Positions 8,280 to 16,445 are shown, counted from the first letter of the stretch. The stretch: 40,736 nt of DNA from an uncultured bacterium (GCA_902760645.1 CACWHC010000013.1:44952-85687); one strand, 5' to 3'. Numbers and translations: made by a program. Notes: generated by a model not told the origin, from the sequence alone.

Positions 8280-11105
8280 TTACAAAACACCTTTTAAATA
8301 CTGACCCGTAAATGAATTTTTATTTTTTGCAACCTCCTGCGGAGTTCCTGTTGCAACGACTGTTCCGCCTGCGTTTCCGCCTTCTGGACCTAAATCGATA
8401 ATATAGTCTGCAACTTTAATTAAATCCAAATTATGCTCGATAATTAAAATAGTATTTCCCTGATCTGCAAGTTTTTGAATAATCTTAATTAATTTATCCA
8501 AATCGTACCAATGTAACCCTACAGACGGTTCATCAAGCAGGTACAAAGTTTTGCCTGTTGCACGCTTGTTTAATTCCGATGCAAGTTTTATTCTCTGAGC
8601 TTCACCGCCTGACAAAGTCGTGGCACTTTGCCCCAATTTTATATAATCCAATCCCACATCATTAAGAGTTTGTAATTTATTTTTAATTGACGGAATACTG
8701 TCAAAAAATTCCAGAGCTTCTTTTACGCTCATATCCAAAACATCTGCAATAGTTTTGCCCTTAAATTTAACCTCAAGAGTTTCACGGTTATAGCGTTTAC
8801 CTTTACATACAGGACATTTTACATAAACATCGGATAAAAAGTTCATCTCAATTTTATTAACGCCGTCGCCTTTACAAGCCTCACAGCGACCGCCTTTTAC
8901 GTTGAAACTAAATCTTCCCGGCTTATAACCTCTAAGTTTTGCTTCATTAGTTTTTGCATATAAATCTCTTATATGAGTAAACAAATCAGTATAGGTTGCA
9001 GGGTTAGAACGCGGAGTTCTGCCGATTGGGGACTGGTCAATATCTATAATTTTATCTATATTTTCAAATCCCAGAATATCATCAACACCCTGCGGTTTCG
9101 GGCGATTACCCCTTAATTTATGCAGGGCAAATTCATAAATCAAATCCTGCATTAAGGTTGATTTGCCCGAACCTGAAATACCCGTTAATACGACTATTTT
9201 ACCGAGTGGAATATCAACATCAATGTTCTTTAAATTATTTAAGTGTGCATTTTTGACCTGCAAAAAGTTACCGTTACCTTCTCTGATTTTATCGGGAACC
9301 GGTATTGAACGAACACCGCTTAAATACTGACCTGTCAGAGAATTTTTTGTATTAATTATATCTTCTAAGGTACCCGTAGCAATAATTTTACCGCCGTTAA
9401 CACCTGCTTTTGGACCTATATCAACAATATAATCCGCATTACGCATAGTATCCTCATCATGTTCAACAACGATAAGAGTATTACCAAGATTACGAAGTTT
9501 TAAGAGCGTTTTAATTAACCTGTCATTGTCCCTCTGATGCAAACCTATTGACGGTTCATCCAAAACATAAAGAACACCTGACAAACCGCTGCCGATTTGG
9601 GTTGCAAGACGTATTCTCTGTGCTTCGCCACCGGATAAAGTACCTGCCATACGGGCAAGATTAAGATAGCTCAACCCGACATCCTTCATAAATCTCAAAC
9701 GGGAACGGATTTCATCAAGAATTTGCTTTGCAATTTTTAATTTGTATTCATCAAGTTCCAAATATAAATCTTCAATAAACTGTAACTCATCCTCAATAGA
9801 CATCAACGTAAATTCATATATATTCTTATCCTTGATTTTTACTGCAAGCGGAAATTCCTTCAACCTTGCACCATGACATTTCGGACAAGGTGTAGTCGTC
9901 ATATATTTTTCAATTTCTTCACGCCAGTACTCGGCATTTGAATCATTATAACGCTTTTCTAAAAACGGAATTACACCTTCAAACTTGCGGTACTTAGTTT
10001 CGTAATAATGAGTACCGAATTTTTTTACTCTAAACTGAAGAATATCATCTCCGCCGTGTAGGATTATATCCTGCTGAGATTTTGTTAGCTCATCAAAAGG
10101 CTTATCCATCGGGATACCGTAATGAGAGCAGACAGATTTCAGCATATCATCATAATAATCCGTTGAAGTTCTTGACCACGGATAAATTGCTCCGTCATTT
10201 AAACTCTTTGTTTTGTCCGGTACAACCAAATCAGGGTCTACGACAAAATCAGCACCTAAGCCGCCGCATCTTTCACACGCACCATAAGGGGCATTAAAAG
10301 AAAATATACGAGGTGCAAGTTCTTCAAAACTCAGTTCACACTTTGGACAGGAAAGTTTTTCACTAAACATTTTTTCTTTTTGGGAGGATACTGCATCAAT
10401 AATAACTATACCGTCAGCTTTTTTTAATGCAATCTGAACACTGTCCGCAATTCTTGACATTGCACTTTCTTTAACCACAACACGGTCAACAACAACACTA
10501 ATATCGTGTTTTTTGGTTTTTGCTAACTCAATATCGTCCTCATCAAGATTATAAACTTCACCGTCAATTTTAACTCTGACAAAACCCTCCTGCTGAAGTT
10601 CTTTGAATAAGGCAGAATATTCACCCTTTTTACTTCTTACGACAGGTGCAAGAATTTGTATTTTTTCACCCTCACCGAGCTTCATAATACTGTTTACAAT
10701 TTCATCTATAGACTGAGGTTTAATTTCATCACCGCAATTAGGGCAATAAGGAGTACCTGCTCTTGCATACAAAAGTCTTAAATAATCATAAATTTCCGTA
10801 ACGGTACCTACGGTAGAACGGGGATTATTGCTTGTTGACTTTTGGTCTATTGAGATAGCGGGAGATAAACCGTCTATATATTCAACATCAGGCTTATCAA
10901 GCTGTCCCAAAAACTGTCTTGCATAAGTGGAAAGACTTTCCACATAACGTCTTTGACCTTCCGCAAAAATTGTATCAAATGCAAGAGAGGATTTACCTGA
11001 ACCCGAAACACCGGTAAACACAATAAGTTCATTCTTCGGAATTTCCAAAGATACGTTTTTAAGATTATTTTCCTTTGCTCCCTTAATAATAATTTTGTCT
11101 AACAT
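8280..11105 (-). CDS. uvrA: UvrABC excinuclease subunit A
   Basis: UvrA recognises bulky DNA damage and loads UvrB in nucleotide excision repair. The 941-aa protein has two ABC ATPase modules: Walker A GVSGSGKS (residues 32-39) and GISGSGKST near residue 640, each with an LSGGEAQRI signature. It also has the zinc motifs (CPNC; CPKC..CERCGG; CEAC..CPVCKGKRYN). Length equals the usual 940. I start at ATG 11105 (MLDKIIIKGAKENNLKN); a TTG at 11123 is in frame but not conserved-looking. No SD site is visible; a possible -10 ends 6 nt before the ATG, suggesting a leaderless message. Confidence 0.97.
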   Translation of the reverse strand: MLDKIIIKGAKENNLKNVSLEIPKNELIVFTGVSGSGKSSLAFDTIFAEGQRRYVESLSTYARQFLGQLDKPDVEYIDGLSPAISIDQKSTSNNPRSTVGTVTEIYDYLRLLYARAGTPYCPNCGDEIKPQSIDEIVNSIMKLGEGEKIQILAPVVRSKKGEYSALFKELQQEGFVRVKIDGEVYNLDEDDIELAKTKKHDISVVVDRVVVKESAMSRIADSVQIALKKADGIVIIDAVSSQKEKMFSEKLSCPKCELSFEELAPRIFSFNAPYGACERCGGLGADFVVDPDLVVPDKTKSLNDGAIYPWSRTSTDYYDDMLKSVCSHYGIPMDKPFDELTKSQQDIILHGGDDILQFRVKKFGTHYYETKYRKFEGVIPFLEKRYNDSNAEYWREEIEKYMTTTPCPKCHGARLKEFPLAVKIKDKNIYEFTLMSIEDELQFIEDLYLELDEYKLKIAKQILDEIRSRLRFMKDVGLSYLNLARMAGTLSGGEAQRIRLATQIGSGLSGVLYVLDEPSIGLHQRDNDRLIKTLLKLRNLGNTLIVVEHDEDTMRNADYIVDIGPKAGVNGGKIIATGTLEDIINTKNSLTGQYLSGVRSIPVPDKIREGNGNFLQVKNAHLNNLKNIDVDIPLGKIVVLTGISGSGKSTLMQDLIYEFALHKLRGNRPKPQGVDDILGFENIDKIIDIDQSPIGRTPRSNPATYTDLFTHIRDLYAKTNEAKLRGYKPGRFSFNVKGGRCEACKGDGVNKIEMNFLSDVYVKCPVCKGKRYNRETLEVKFKGKTIADVLDMSVKEALEFFDSIPSIKNKLQTLNDVGLDYIKLGQSATTLSGGEAQRIKLASELNKRATGKTLYLLDEPSVGLHWYDLDKLIKIIQKLADQGNTILIIEHNLDLIKVADYIIDLGPEGGNAGGTVVATGTPQEVAKNKNSFTGQYLKGVL

Positions 11106-11111
11106 AATAAT

Positions 11112-11139
11112 ATAATTGCACAAAAAAATTTATTGACAA
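11112..11139 (-). promoter_or_regulatory. possible leaderless uvrA promoter
   Basis: TTGTCA (11134-11139, 5 of 6) is followed after 16 nt by AATTAT (11112-11117, 4 of 6), which ends 6 nt before the uvrA ATG. The -10 is weak and TATATT 3 nt further on is an alternative. No lexA-type SOS box was recognised. Confidence 0.35.
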
Positions 11140-11297
11140 ATATTATCTTTAATAACTGCATGGACAGTATCACCATCAATGACGGTTATTTTTTCTAATT
11201 TAGTCATGTATAAATTTTGTTGTAATTTGATTAATGAAAATTTGCCTGCACAAAAGCCTACTATTAAACTTACGATTACTATTACTATATTTTTCAT
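11130..11297 (-). CDS. 55-aa membrane-anchored peptide, thermonuclease-like stub
   Basis: The start at 11297 is set by GAGG 4 nt before ATG. The peptide has an N-terminal hydrophobic segment (IVIVIVSLIVGFCAG, about residues 4-18) and ends with KITVIDGDTVHAVIKDNICQ. The VIDGDTV word resembles the first strand motif of staphylococcal-nuclease-like proteins, but the rest of that domain is absent. It may be a truncated remnant or a genuine short protein. It ends 24 nt before uvrA. Confidence 0.45.
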   Translation of the reverse strand: MKNIVIVIVSLIVGFCAGKFSLIKLQQNLYMTKLEKITVIDGDTVHAVIKDNICQ

Positions 11298-11363
11298 ATT
11301 TACCTCAATAAAATACTTTCTATTTTGTTTGGACAAATAGGTCAATTATTTTATTAGATAATA

Positions 11364-11372
11364 TGGAATAAT
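11364..11372 (+). promoter_or_regulatory. extended -10 before the XRE gene
   Basis: TGG plus AATAAT (11364-11372; box 11367-11372, 5 of 6) ends 7 nt before the XRE start codon, again near-leaderless geometry. The octamer ATAGGTCA occurs at 11337-11344 and 11371-11378 on either side of this box, 34 bp apart, and could be an operator for the XRE protein itself. Confidence 0.4.
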
Positions 11373-11379
11373 AGGTCAT

Positions 11380-11589
11380 ATGTCAAGACTCAGTTTACTC
11401 GGTGCAAATATAGCAAAATACAGGAAAACAAAAGGTCTAACTCAGGTTAACCTTGCTGTAAAATTAGGTTTGTCATATGAATATATTTGCAGAGTAGAAA
11501 GAGGTCAAAAATATATGAGTTTACGTAAGCTGTTTGAACTTGCAGACATTTTAGGTGTAAAATTTTCAGATATTACTAATTTTGATTAA
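11380..11589 (+). CDS. XRE-family helix-turn-helix regulator
   Basis: The 69-aa protein is a single Cro/C1-type HTH: IAKYRKTKGLTQVNLAVKLG (helices 1-2), LSYEYICRVERGQKYMS (recognition helix region) and LFELADILGVKFSDI. Such short proteins repress promoters near them or act in phage and toxin modules; none is evident here. It is divergent from the 55-aa peptide/uvrA. There is no proper SD (AGG only 4 nt before ATG). Confidence 0.85.
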   Translation: MSRLSLLGANIAKYRKTKGLTQVNLAVKLGLSYEYICRVERGQKYMSLRKLFELADILGVKFSDITNFD

Positions 11590-11623
11590 GAAATATACTG
11601 ATTTCGTCTTTCACGATTTGCCA

Positions 11624-12766
11624 CTATATAAGCATATTAATTAACGTCTTATGCAGTTTTACGTTATGAACTCTCAATATATCTACTTTTCTTTCTATTG
11701 CAAGAGTGTTCAGAGCAATAGTATAAATATCTTTTGTATCATTATCGGCATCAGGCATATTTAAAAGGCTTTTTCTTGAAAGTCCCAACAGAACAGGACA
11801 ATCCAGACCTTGTAATTCTTCTATACGGCGTAAAATTTCAAAATTATGTTCTCTTGTTTTTCCAAAACCGATACCTGGGTCAATAATAATATTTTCTTTT
11901 TTTATACCTGCTAAAACCGCCTTGGAAATCTTGTCGTACAAGTCTGTATAAATTTCATCCATAAGATTATCATAATAAGGACTGTTCTGCATAATATCAG
12001 GCGTACCCTGCGAATGCTGAATAATAACAGGACATCCGTAATCCGCAATAATACGGGTCATGTTTTCATCATAAGTCAGACCCGAAACATCATTAATTGC
12101 GGTGGCACCTGCGTTCAGAGATTGTTTTGCAACTTCTGAACTTCTTGTATCAATACTTATCGGGATATCAATATTATTTTTTCTTATATAATCCAATACA
12201 GGAAGAATTTTGTCTAACTGTTCAGTTTCCGAAACAGGCTCTGAATAAGGTTTTGTAGATTCTGCACCTATATCAACGGAATCCGCACCGTCAGATATTA
12301 ATTTATTTAAATGCTCAACAGCTTTATCATAATCATTATACATACCGCCGTCAGAAAACGAATTATTCGTTAAATTTAAAATCCCCATAATCTGCACGGA
12401 ATGTTTCTTTTCTAAAGTCGCAGAAATTAATTTCTCAATCTGCCGTCCTAATTGCCTTAATCCAAAAGGCTGGACACCAAGCTTCACGGCTATTTTTTTC
12501 AGCTGAGAAATACTTCCTCCCAAAATACAATCAGCTTTGACTATATTACCGGTAATCGTATTTTTAGGCGTTGCACAATCAGTACCTACGCTTAATGCGG
12601 TTTGTTTTAATATATTCGCCTGAGCAGCATTCAAACCGAATATTTTTATATTCTTATAATTATATTTATCAACAACCTGTTTAGCATAAGAAGAATCAAA
12701 ATCTATAGATTTTAACTCACTTAAAAAATCATCAGTTACAAGCTCTTTTACTAAAAAATCCTTCAT
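11624..12766 (-). CDS. folP: dihydropteroate synthase with N-terminal extension
   Basis: DHPS joins p-aminobenzoate to dihydropterin pyrophosphate in folate synthesis. The catalytic TIM barrel occupies about residues 120-380: MGILNLTNNSFSDGG, the SVDIGAESTKP loop, NDVSGL, DPGIGFGKT and LLGLSRKS. The last motif reads RVHNV where RVHDV is usual. The first ~120 residues form an extra domain (LKKIAVKLGVQPFGLRQLG at its end) also seen in some other bacterial DHPS. No SD; a -10 box ends 6 nt before the ATG. No other folate-synthesis gene is adjacent. Confidence 0.93.
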   Translation of the reverse strand: MKDFLVKELVTDDFLSELKSIDFDSSYAKQVVDKYNYKNIKIFGLNAAQANILKQTALSVGTDCATPKNTITGNIVKADCILGGSISQLKKIAVKLGVQPFGLRQLGRQIEKLISATLEKKHSVQIMGILNLTNNSFSDGGMYNDYDKAVEHLNKLISDGADSVDIGAESTKPYSEPVSETEQLDKILPVLDYIRKNNIDIPISIDTRSSEVAKQSLNAGATAINDVSGLTYDENMTRIIADYGCPVIIQHSQGTPDIMQNSPYYDNLMDEIYTDLYDKISKAVLAGIKKENIIIDPGIGFGKTREHNFEILRRIEELQGLDCPVLLGLSRKSLLNMPDADNDTKDIYTIALNTLAIERKVDILRVHNVKLHKTLINMLI

Positions 12767-12772
12767 AACAGG

Positions 12773-12801
12773 AGTCTAACATGAGATTTTAATTAATTCA
12801 A
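12773..12801 (-). promoter_or_regulatory. possible leaderless folP promoter
   Basis: TTGAAT (12796-12801) and TAGACT (12773-12778) are 17 nt apart on the minus strand; the -10 ends 6 nt before the folP ATG. Each box matches consensus at 4 of 6 positions. Confidence 0.4.
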
Positions 12802-12815
12802 ATTAAAAAATAAAA

Positions 12816-13406
12816 TTAGTATCTTCTATAGCCGTTAGCAGCCCGCTGTCTGTACATTTGTTCGTACATACGCTGCATGTATTCTCTCGGATCTACATAT
12901 TCAAAAGTATCAAAATCACCATAAGGATTTGATGTAACAGTGGACATCTTTATACCTACGTTATTGACATTCTTCATTAACGTCTGGAAAACTTCCGCAA
13001 CACCGGTTACGAAAACGAATAACGCAGCACCGCCACCGAGGAATGACCCCAACCTACCCGTAAACATAGCCTTCATAAAGTTCGGCATTTTAGAAGCCTC
13101 TGCCCAACGAGAAATTTGACCTGTAATATTTTTATAATTAATTCTTAATGCATTTAGTAAAGATTTTGACTGCTTTGCAGGAACTTCAACCGCATTAGTT
13201 ATCTCTGCCGCAGTACCGGACAATGTATTAACTTTGGATGCTGAAGACTTAAAGAATTTTAAAGCACTGCTTCTGCCTGCTGCAGCACTAGCACCTGTTG
13301 CACCCGTAACGGCTGCCGCATCTTCAACCTTATCACGCTTTGAACTGGACTGATTGTCATTACTTGTGTAAGGAATAACGCTACTGTCAATACGTCTAAT
13401 ATCCAT
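12816..13406 (-). CDS. unknown protein with glycine-rich hydrophobic segment
   Basis: No family recognised. The 196-aa product (start ATG 13406, GAGG 8 nt upstream) has an Ala/Gly/Ser-rich stretch (AAAVTGATGASAAAG, about residues 31-45), a hydrophobic segment near residue 125-140 (LGSFLGGGAALFVFVTGVAEVF) and a tyrosine/arginine-rich C-terminus (MQRMYEQMYRQRAANGYRRY). It overlaps the upstream gene by 11 nt, so the two are co-translated. A membrane or envelope-associated role is possible but inferred only from composition. Confidence 0.7.
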   Translation of the reverse strand: MDIRRIDSSVIPYTSNDNQSSSKRDKVEDAAAVTGATGASAAAGRSSALKFFKSSASKVNTLSGTAAEITNAVEVPAKQSKSLLNALRINYKNITGQISRWAEASKMPNFMKAMFTGRLGSFLGGGAALFVFVTGVAEVFQTLMKNVNNVGIKMSTVTSNPYGDFDTFEYVDPREYMQRMYEQMYRQRAANGYRRY

Positions 13407-14217
13407 AGCGTGAACCTCTGTTTCTGCGATAATCAAGACCGTATCTGCCGTCAACTATATACACATCATCATTAATCTGACGAATATCATGTCTGTTACC
13501 GTCAATAGTTTGAGCACCTAACGTATTTATTGCAGCCGTACCGCCGCCTGCAACACCCATTGTTTCAACGAATATACGTTTCGGATTTATCTTTTTCATG
13601 TAATTTACGGCATCATCAATACCGTTTAGCGAACGTCTGTATATAGAACTATTTTTAACTGTATCTTTTATACTTGTATATTTAGTACCTACGGAAGATT
13701 CAAGGAAATCTTTTTTTAGATTTGCAGCTTTATTCTTCATACTAACAACCCAGCTTTGTTTTTCCATACAGGTTTTACCCTTTTGGAATAAATTAGATGC
13801 AGATGTATAAAAGTCTTTTGATAAATTTTTAACACACTTAGCAGGAGCTGTTTTTGCTATATCACTCATAACTTTGAGAGTACCATAAGTACCCCATCTT
13901 AAACCGCCCCAGCCTACTGCGATTGATATTAAACTTGAAAAGATTTTCATGCCGTTATTTAAAACGGGAACTGACTCTGTAGTTCTTGCAATAGAATCAA
14001 TATTCTGCTTTGTTTCCTCCCACAAATCAAGTTCACGTCCTGCTTTTTCTCGTTCTTTGTCTATATCAAAGCGACTTGACTTAACAGATGCTTTACGGGG
14101 GTCGTCAAAAATCTCCTCAAAATCAACATATTCAGCATCATCAAACATGCCTGAACCATATCCGAAAGAAGGATTTTTAGCGTAGCTGCTTGAGATATTC
14201 GGTTGTATAGTTAACAT
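13396..14217 (-). CDS. unknown protein with N-terminal NPSFG motif
   Basis: No family recognised. Start ATG 14217 is set by AGGAG 9 nt upstream and gives 273 aa. The N-terminus is Ser/Asn-rich with YAKNPSFGYGSGMFDDAEY; short aromatic-glycine tags of this kind are my recollection of a feature of Gastranaerophilales proteins. Hydrophobic stretches lie near residues 95-115 (MKIFSSLISIAVGWGGL) and 220-235 (GVAGGGTAAINTLGA). The C-terminus (LDYRRNRGSRYGY) is similar in style to that of its overlapping neighbour, suggesting a functional pair. Confidence 0.7.
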   Translation of the reverse strand: MLTIQPNISSSYAKNPSFGYGSGMFDDAEYVDFEEIFDDPRKASVKSSRFDIDKEREKAGRELDLWEETKQNIDSIARTTESVPVLNNGMKIFSSLISIAVGWGGLRWGTYGTLKVMSDIAKTAPAKCVKNLSKDFYTSASNLFQKGKTCMEKQSWVVSMKNKAANLKKDFLESSVGTKYTSIKDTVKNSSIYRRSLNGIDDAVNYMKKINPKRIFVETMGVAGGGTAAINTLGAQTIDGNRHDIRQINDDVYIVDGRYGLDYRRNRGSRYGY

Positions 14218-14251
14218 ACACACATACTCCTTTACAAAGAGTCGAAAACCC

Positions 14252-14282
14252 CTCAAAAAATTTTTTTGCGTAATTTTTTGAG
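14252..14282 (-). promoter_or_regulatory. AT hairpin in the leader of the NPSFG gene
   Basis: CTCAAAAAATT (14252-14262) and AATTTTTTGAG (14272-14282) form a perfect 11-bp stem with a 9-nt loop, 35 nt before the start codon on the minus strand. It might control translation or mRNA stability; there is no T-run. Confidence 0.35.
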
Positions 14283-14385
14283 ATGTTTTAATAAATTGTT
14301 ACAAACGTTTGCACGAATATTATTACACAAATTTTGGTGTTTGTAAATCTATTATGAAGAAAATTGAAAAGTCAGATATATTACT

Positions 14386-14414
14386 TTGACTTGCGTAACA
14401 GAAATGTTTATCGT
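14386..14414 (+). promoter_or_regulatory. gatA promoter
   Basis: TTGACT (14386-14391) and TATCGT (14409-14414) are 17 nt apart, predicting a start near 14421 and a leader of about 32 nt that contains AAGGAG before the gatA ATG. Confidence 0.6.
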
Positions 14415-14452
14415 AACATAGCAAACATAGGGAAGTCTTATAAGGAGAAACT

Positions 14453-15916
14453 ATGAATGAGCTTTTAAAAAAGACGGCTGCAGAGCAATCTAAAGCCCTG
14501 AAAAATAAAGAAATCTCAGCTGTTGAATTAACTCAGGCTGCTTTTGAAAGAATTGACGAATTGGATGAAAAACTTGGTACATTCAATTCACTTACAAAAG
14601 AAACTGCATTGAATACAGCCAAAAAAGTTGATGAAAAAATTGCAAACGGGGAAGATTTACCGCTATTAGCAGGTATTCCGTTAGCATTAAAGGATAATAT
14701 GAATTTGGTCGGTTCAAAAACTACCGCATCAAGTAAAATTTTGGAAAATTTTGTATCACCTTTTAACGCAACAATTTCCCAAAAATTACTGGATAACCTT
14801 GTACCGATAGTAGGAAAGGCAAACTTAGACGAATTTGCAATGGGTTCTTCAAATGAAAACTCAGCATTCAGAAAAGTCCGCAACCCTTGGGATTTAAATA
14901 AAGTTCCGGGAGGCTCATCCGGCGGTTCTGCGGCGAGTGTTGCATCATGCGAAGCTACACTTGCATTGGGCTCTGACACAGGCGGTTCTATCAGATTACC
15001 TGCATCTTTCTGCGGTATTGTCGGTATGAAACCAACCTACGGCAGAGTTTCAAGATACGGCTTAATTGCGTTTGCATCGTCCTTAGACCAAATCGGACCG
15101 TTTACTCGTTCGGTTGAAGATGCCGCAAACTTACTTGAAGTTATTTCGGGTCATGACCCTAAAGATTCAACATCGTTGAATTTACCTGTAGAACATTATG
15201 CCGCAGGATTAACGAACGATATTAAAGGCAAAAAAGTCGGAGTAATCAAAGAATTAATTTCCGAAGGATTAACCGAAGATGTTTCAAAAGCTATGGAAAA
15301 AGCTATTGAAACCTACAAAAATCTTGGCTGCGAAATCGTTGAAATTTCATTACCGAGATTAAAATATTCAATAGGTATTTACTACATTTTGGCTACAGCA
15401 GAATGCAGTTCTAACCTTGCAAGATTTGACGGAGTTAAATACGGTTACAGAACACCTGATGCCAAGAATCTTCTTGAAATGTATACAAAAACGAGAGCAG
15501 AAGGCTTCGGACCTGAAGTTAAACGCCGTATAATGCTTGGTACTTATGCTCTAAGCTCGGGTTATTATGATGCTTACTACAAAAAAGCTCAGCAAATGAG
15601 AGCCTTGGTAACTGAGGACTTCAAGAAAGCATTTGAACAGGTTGATATTTTAATATCACCAACCTGCCCGAATACTGCATTTGAACTCGGTGCAAAAGCA
15701 TCAGATCCGCTTGCAATGTATTTAACCGATATTGCAACAATTTCAGCTAACCTTGCAGGTATTCCGGGAATAAGTATTCCTGCAGGATTTGACAGAGACG
15801 GTATGCCAATCGGATTACAAATACTTGCACCACAATTGCAGGAAGGTAAGTTGTTCAATATGTCATACCAGTTTGAACAGGCACATGACTACTGGAAACA
15901 ATTGGCTAACATCTAA
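14453..15916 (+). CDS. gatA: aspartyl/glutamyl-tRNA amidotransferase subunit A
   Basis: GatA releases ammonia from glutamine or asparagine for GatB, which amidates misacylated Glu-tRNA(Gln) or Asp-tRNA(Asn). The 487-aa amidase-signature protein has the catalytic Lys80 (GIPLALKDN), the cis-Ser155 in GGSSGGSAA and the nucleophile Ser179 in GSDTGGSIRLPAS. AAGGAG is 8 nt before the ATG. gatB and gatC are not in the window. The antisense frames are open over long stretches but carry nothing recognisable. Confidence 0.96.
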   Translation: MNELLKKTAAEQSKALKNKEISAVELTQAAFERIDELDEKLGTFNSLTKETALNTAKKVDEKIANGEDLPLLAGIPLALKDNMNLVGSKTTASSKILENFVSPFNATISQKLLDNLVPIVGKANLDEFAMGSSNENSAFRKVRNPWDLNKVPGGSSGGSAASVASCEATLALGSDTGGSIRLPASFCGIVGMKPTYGRVSRYGLIAFASSLDQIGPFTRSVEDAANLLEVISGHDPKDSTSLNLPVEHYAAGLTNDIKGKKVGVIKELISEGLTEDVSKAMEKAIETYKNLGCEIVEISLPRLKYSIGIYYILATAECSSNLARFDGVKYGYRTPDAKNLLEMYTKTRAEGFGPEVKRRIMLGTYALSSGYYDAYYKKAQQMRALVTEDFKKAFEQVDILISPTCPNTAFELGAKASDPLAMYLTDIATISANLAGIPGISIPAGFDRDGMPIGLQILAPQLQEGKLFNMSYQFEQAHDYWKQLANI

Positions 15917-15963
15917 TAATAAATAAGGTAACTATATATGTTTCCACTAAAAATTGTTAAAAC

Positions 15964-16039
15964 TGTCATGCTGAACTCGTTTCAGCATCTGACCTATGTT
16001 AAAGGCGGACAGATTCCGAAACAAGTTCGGAATGACATT
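15964..16039. repeat. dispersed two-hairpin repeat (MLNSFQHL/QIPKQVRND type)
   Basis: Two perfect 8-bp hairpins, ATGCTGAA-CTCGT-TTCAGCAT (15968-15988) and ATTCCGAA-ACAAG-TTCGGAAT (16013-16033), are flanked by inverted TGTCAT and ATGACA. This is the widespread bacterial intergenic repeat that, when translated, gives the words MLNSFQHLT and QIPKQVRND. A half copy lies in the S10 operon at 3992-4016. An ORF of 47 codons (15938-16081) runs through it but is probably not a gene. Confidence 0.75.
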
Positions 16040-16103
16040 ATGATTGATTTTTACTTTATTTTTGTGGTAACAGCTATATAACTATCATAAATAATTATTT
16101 TGT

Positions 16104-16139
16104 AAAAAACGATAAAGCTGATTTGCTTTATCGTTTTTT
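16104..16139. terminator. bidirectional terminator after gatA
   Basis: AAAAAACGATAAAGC (16104-16118) pairs with GCTTTATCGTTTTTT (16125-16139) around a 6-nt loop. A/T tracts flank both sides, so it can end gatA on the plus strand and the small HTH gene on the minus strand, whose stop codon it overlaps. Confidence 0.85.
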
Positions 16140-16371
16140 ATTTCTTTAAATCCTTAAATATAATTTCATAACCAAGCATTTCTGCTATTTCATTTATTTC
16201 GCTAAATCTTAGGGTACTACACTTTAACTTATTATAAAACCCCGAATATGAGTTACTATATCCCCTTTCTTCGTGCAATTTTTTCAATAATTTACGAAGA
16301 GTAAGCCCTCTGTATATAGTGAGAGATTTTACAAAATCAATCAGCGGAATATTTTCATATTTGTAATCCAT
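16138..16371 (-). CDS. small HTH-like DNA-binding protein (77 aa)
   Basis: The protein has the layout of a small Cro-like HTH: LIDFVKSLTIYRGLTLRKLLKKL, a turn with SNSYSGFYNKLKCSTLRF and the closing helix EINEIAEMLGYEIIFKDLKK, close in style to the short XRE proteins with a NKL(K/R) word and an LGYEI ending. It is divergent from a pilin-like gene 74 bp away. No SD; TAGAAT ends 6 nt before ATG. It could regulate the shared divergent promoter region. Confidence 0.65.
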   Translation of the reverse strand: MDYKYENIPLIDFVKSLTIYRGLTLRKLLKKLHEERGYSNSYSGFYNKLKCSTLRFSEINEIAEMLGYEIIFKDLKK

Positions 16372-16377
16372 ATAAAT

Positions 16378-16383
16378 ATTCTA
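16378..16383 (-). promoter_or_regulatory. leaderless -10 of the small HTH gene
   Basis: TAGAAT (5 of 6) on the minus strand ends exactly 6 nt before the ATG at 16371. The best -35 candidate 16 nt upstream, TTGTAT (16400-16405), is weak. Confidence 0.45.
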
Positions 16384-16410
16384 CATTTCTGTTATATTTA
16401 TACAAAATAC

Positions 16411-16439
16411 TTGATATATTATACTTAATAAGGTATAAT
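16411..16439 (+). promoter_or_regulatory. near-consensus promoter giving a leaderless pilin-like mRNA
   Basis: TTGATA (16411-16416), 17 nt, TATAAT (16434-16439), then 6 nt to the ATG at 16446. Normal start-site spacing puts the first transcribed base on the A of ATG. An AAGG at 16430-16433 would be an SD only if transcription began further upstream. Confidence 0.7.
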
Positions 16440-16445
16440 ATTTAT

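Noticed and set aside
14533-14979. 148-aa antisense ORF within gatA
   Set aside because: It mirrors the codon pattern of gatA, a clear essential gene; no motif or ribosome site supports it.
15938-16081. 47-codon ORF after gatA (MFPLKIVKTVMLNSF...) with AAGG 9 nt upstream
   Set aside because: Most of it is the translated dispersed repeat (MLNSFQHLT / QIPKQVRND), a known source of spurious gene calls; no other support.
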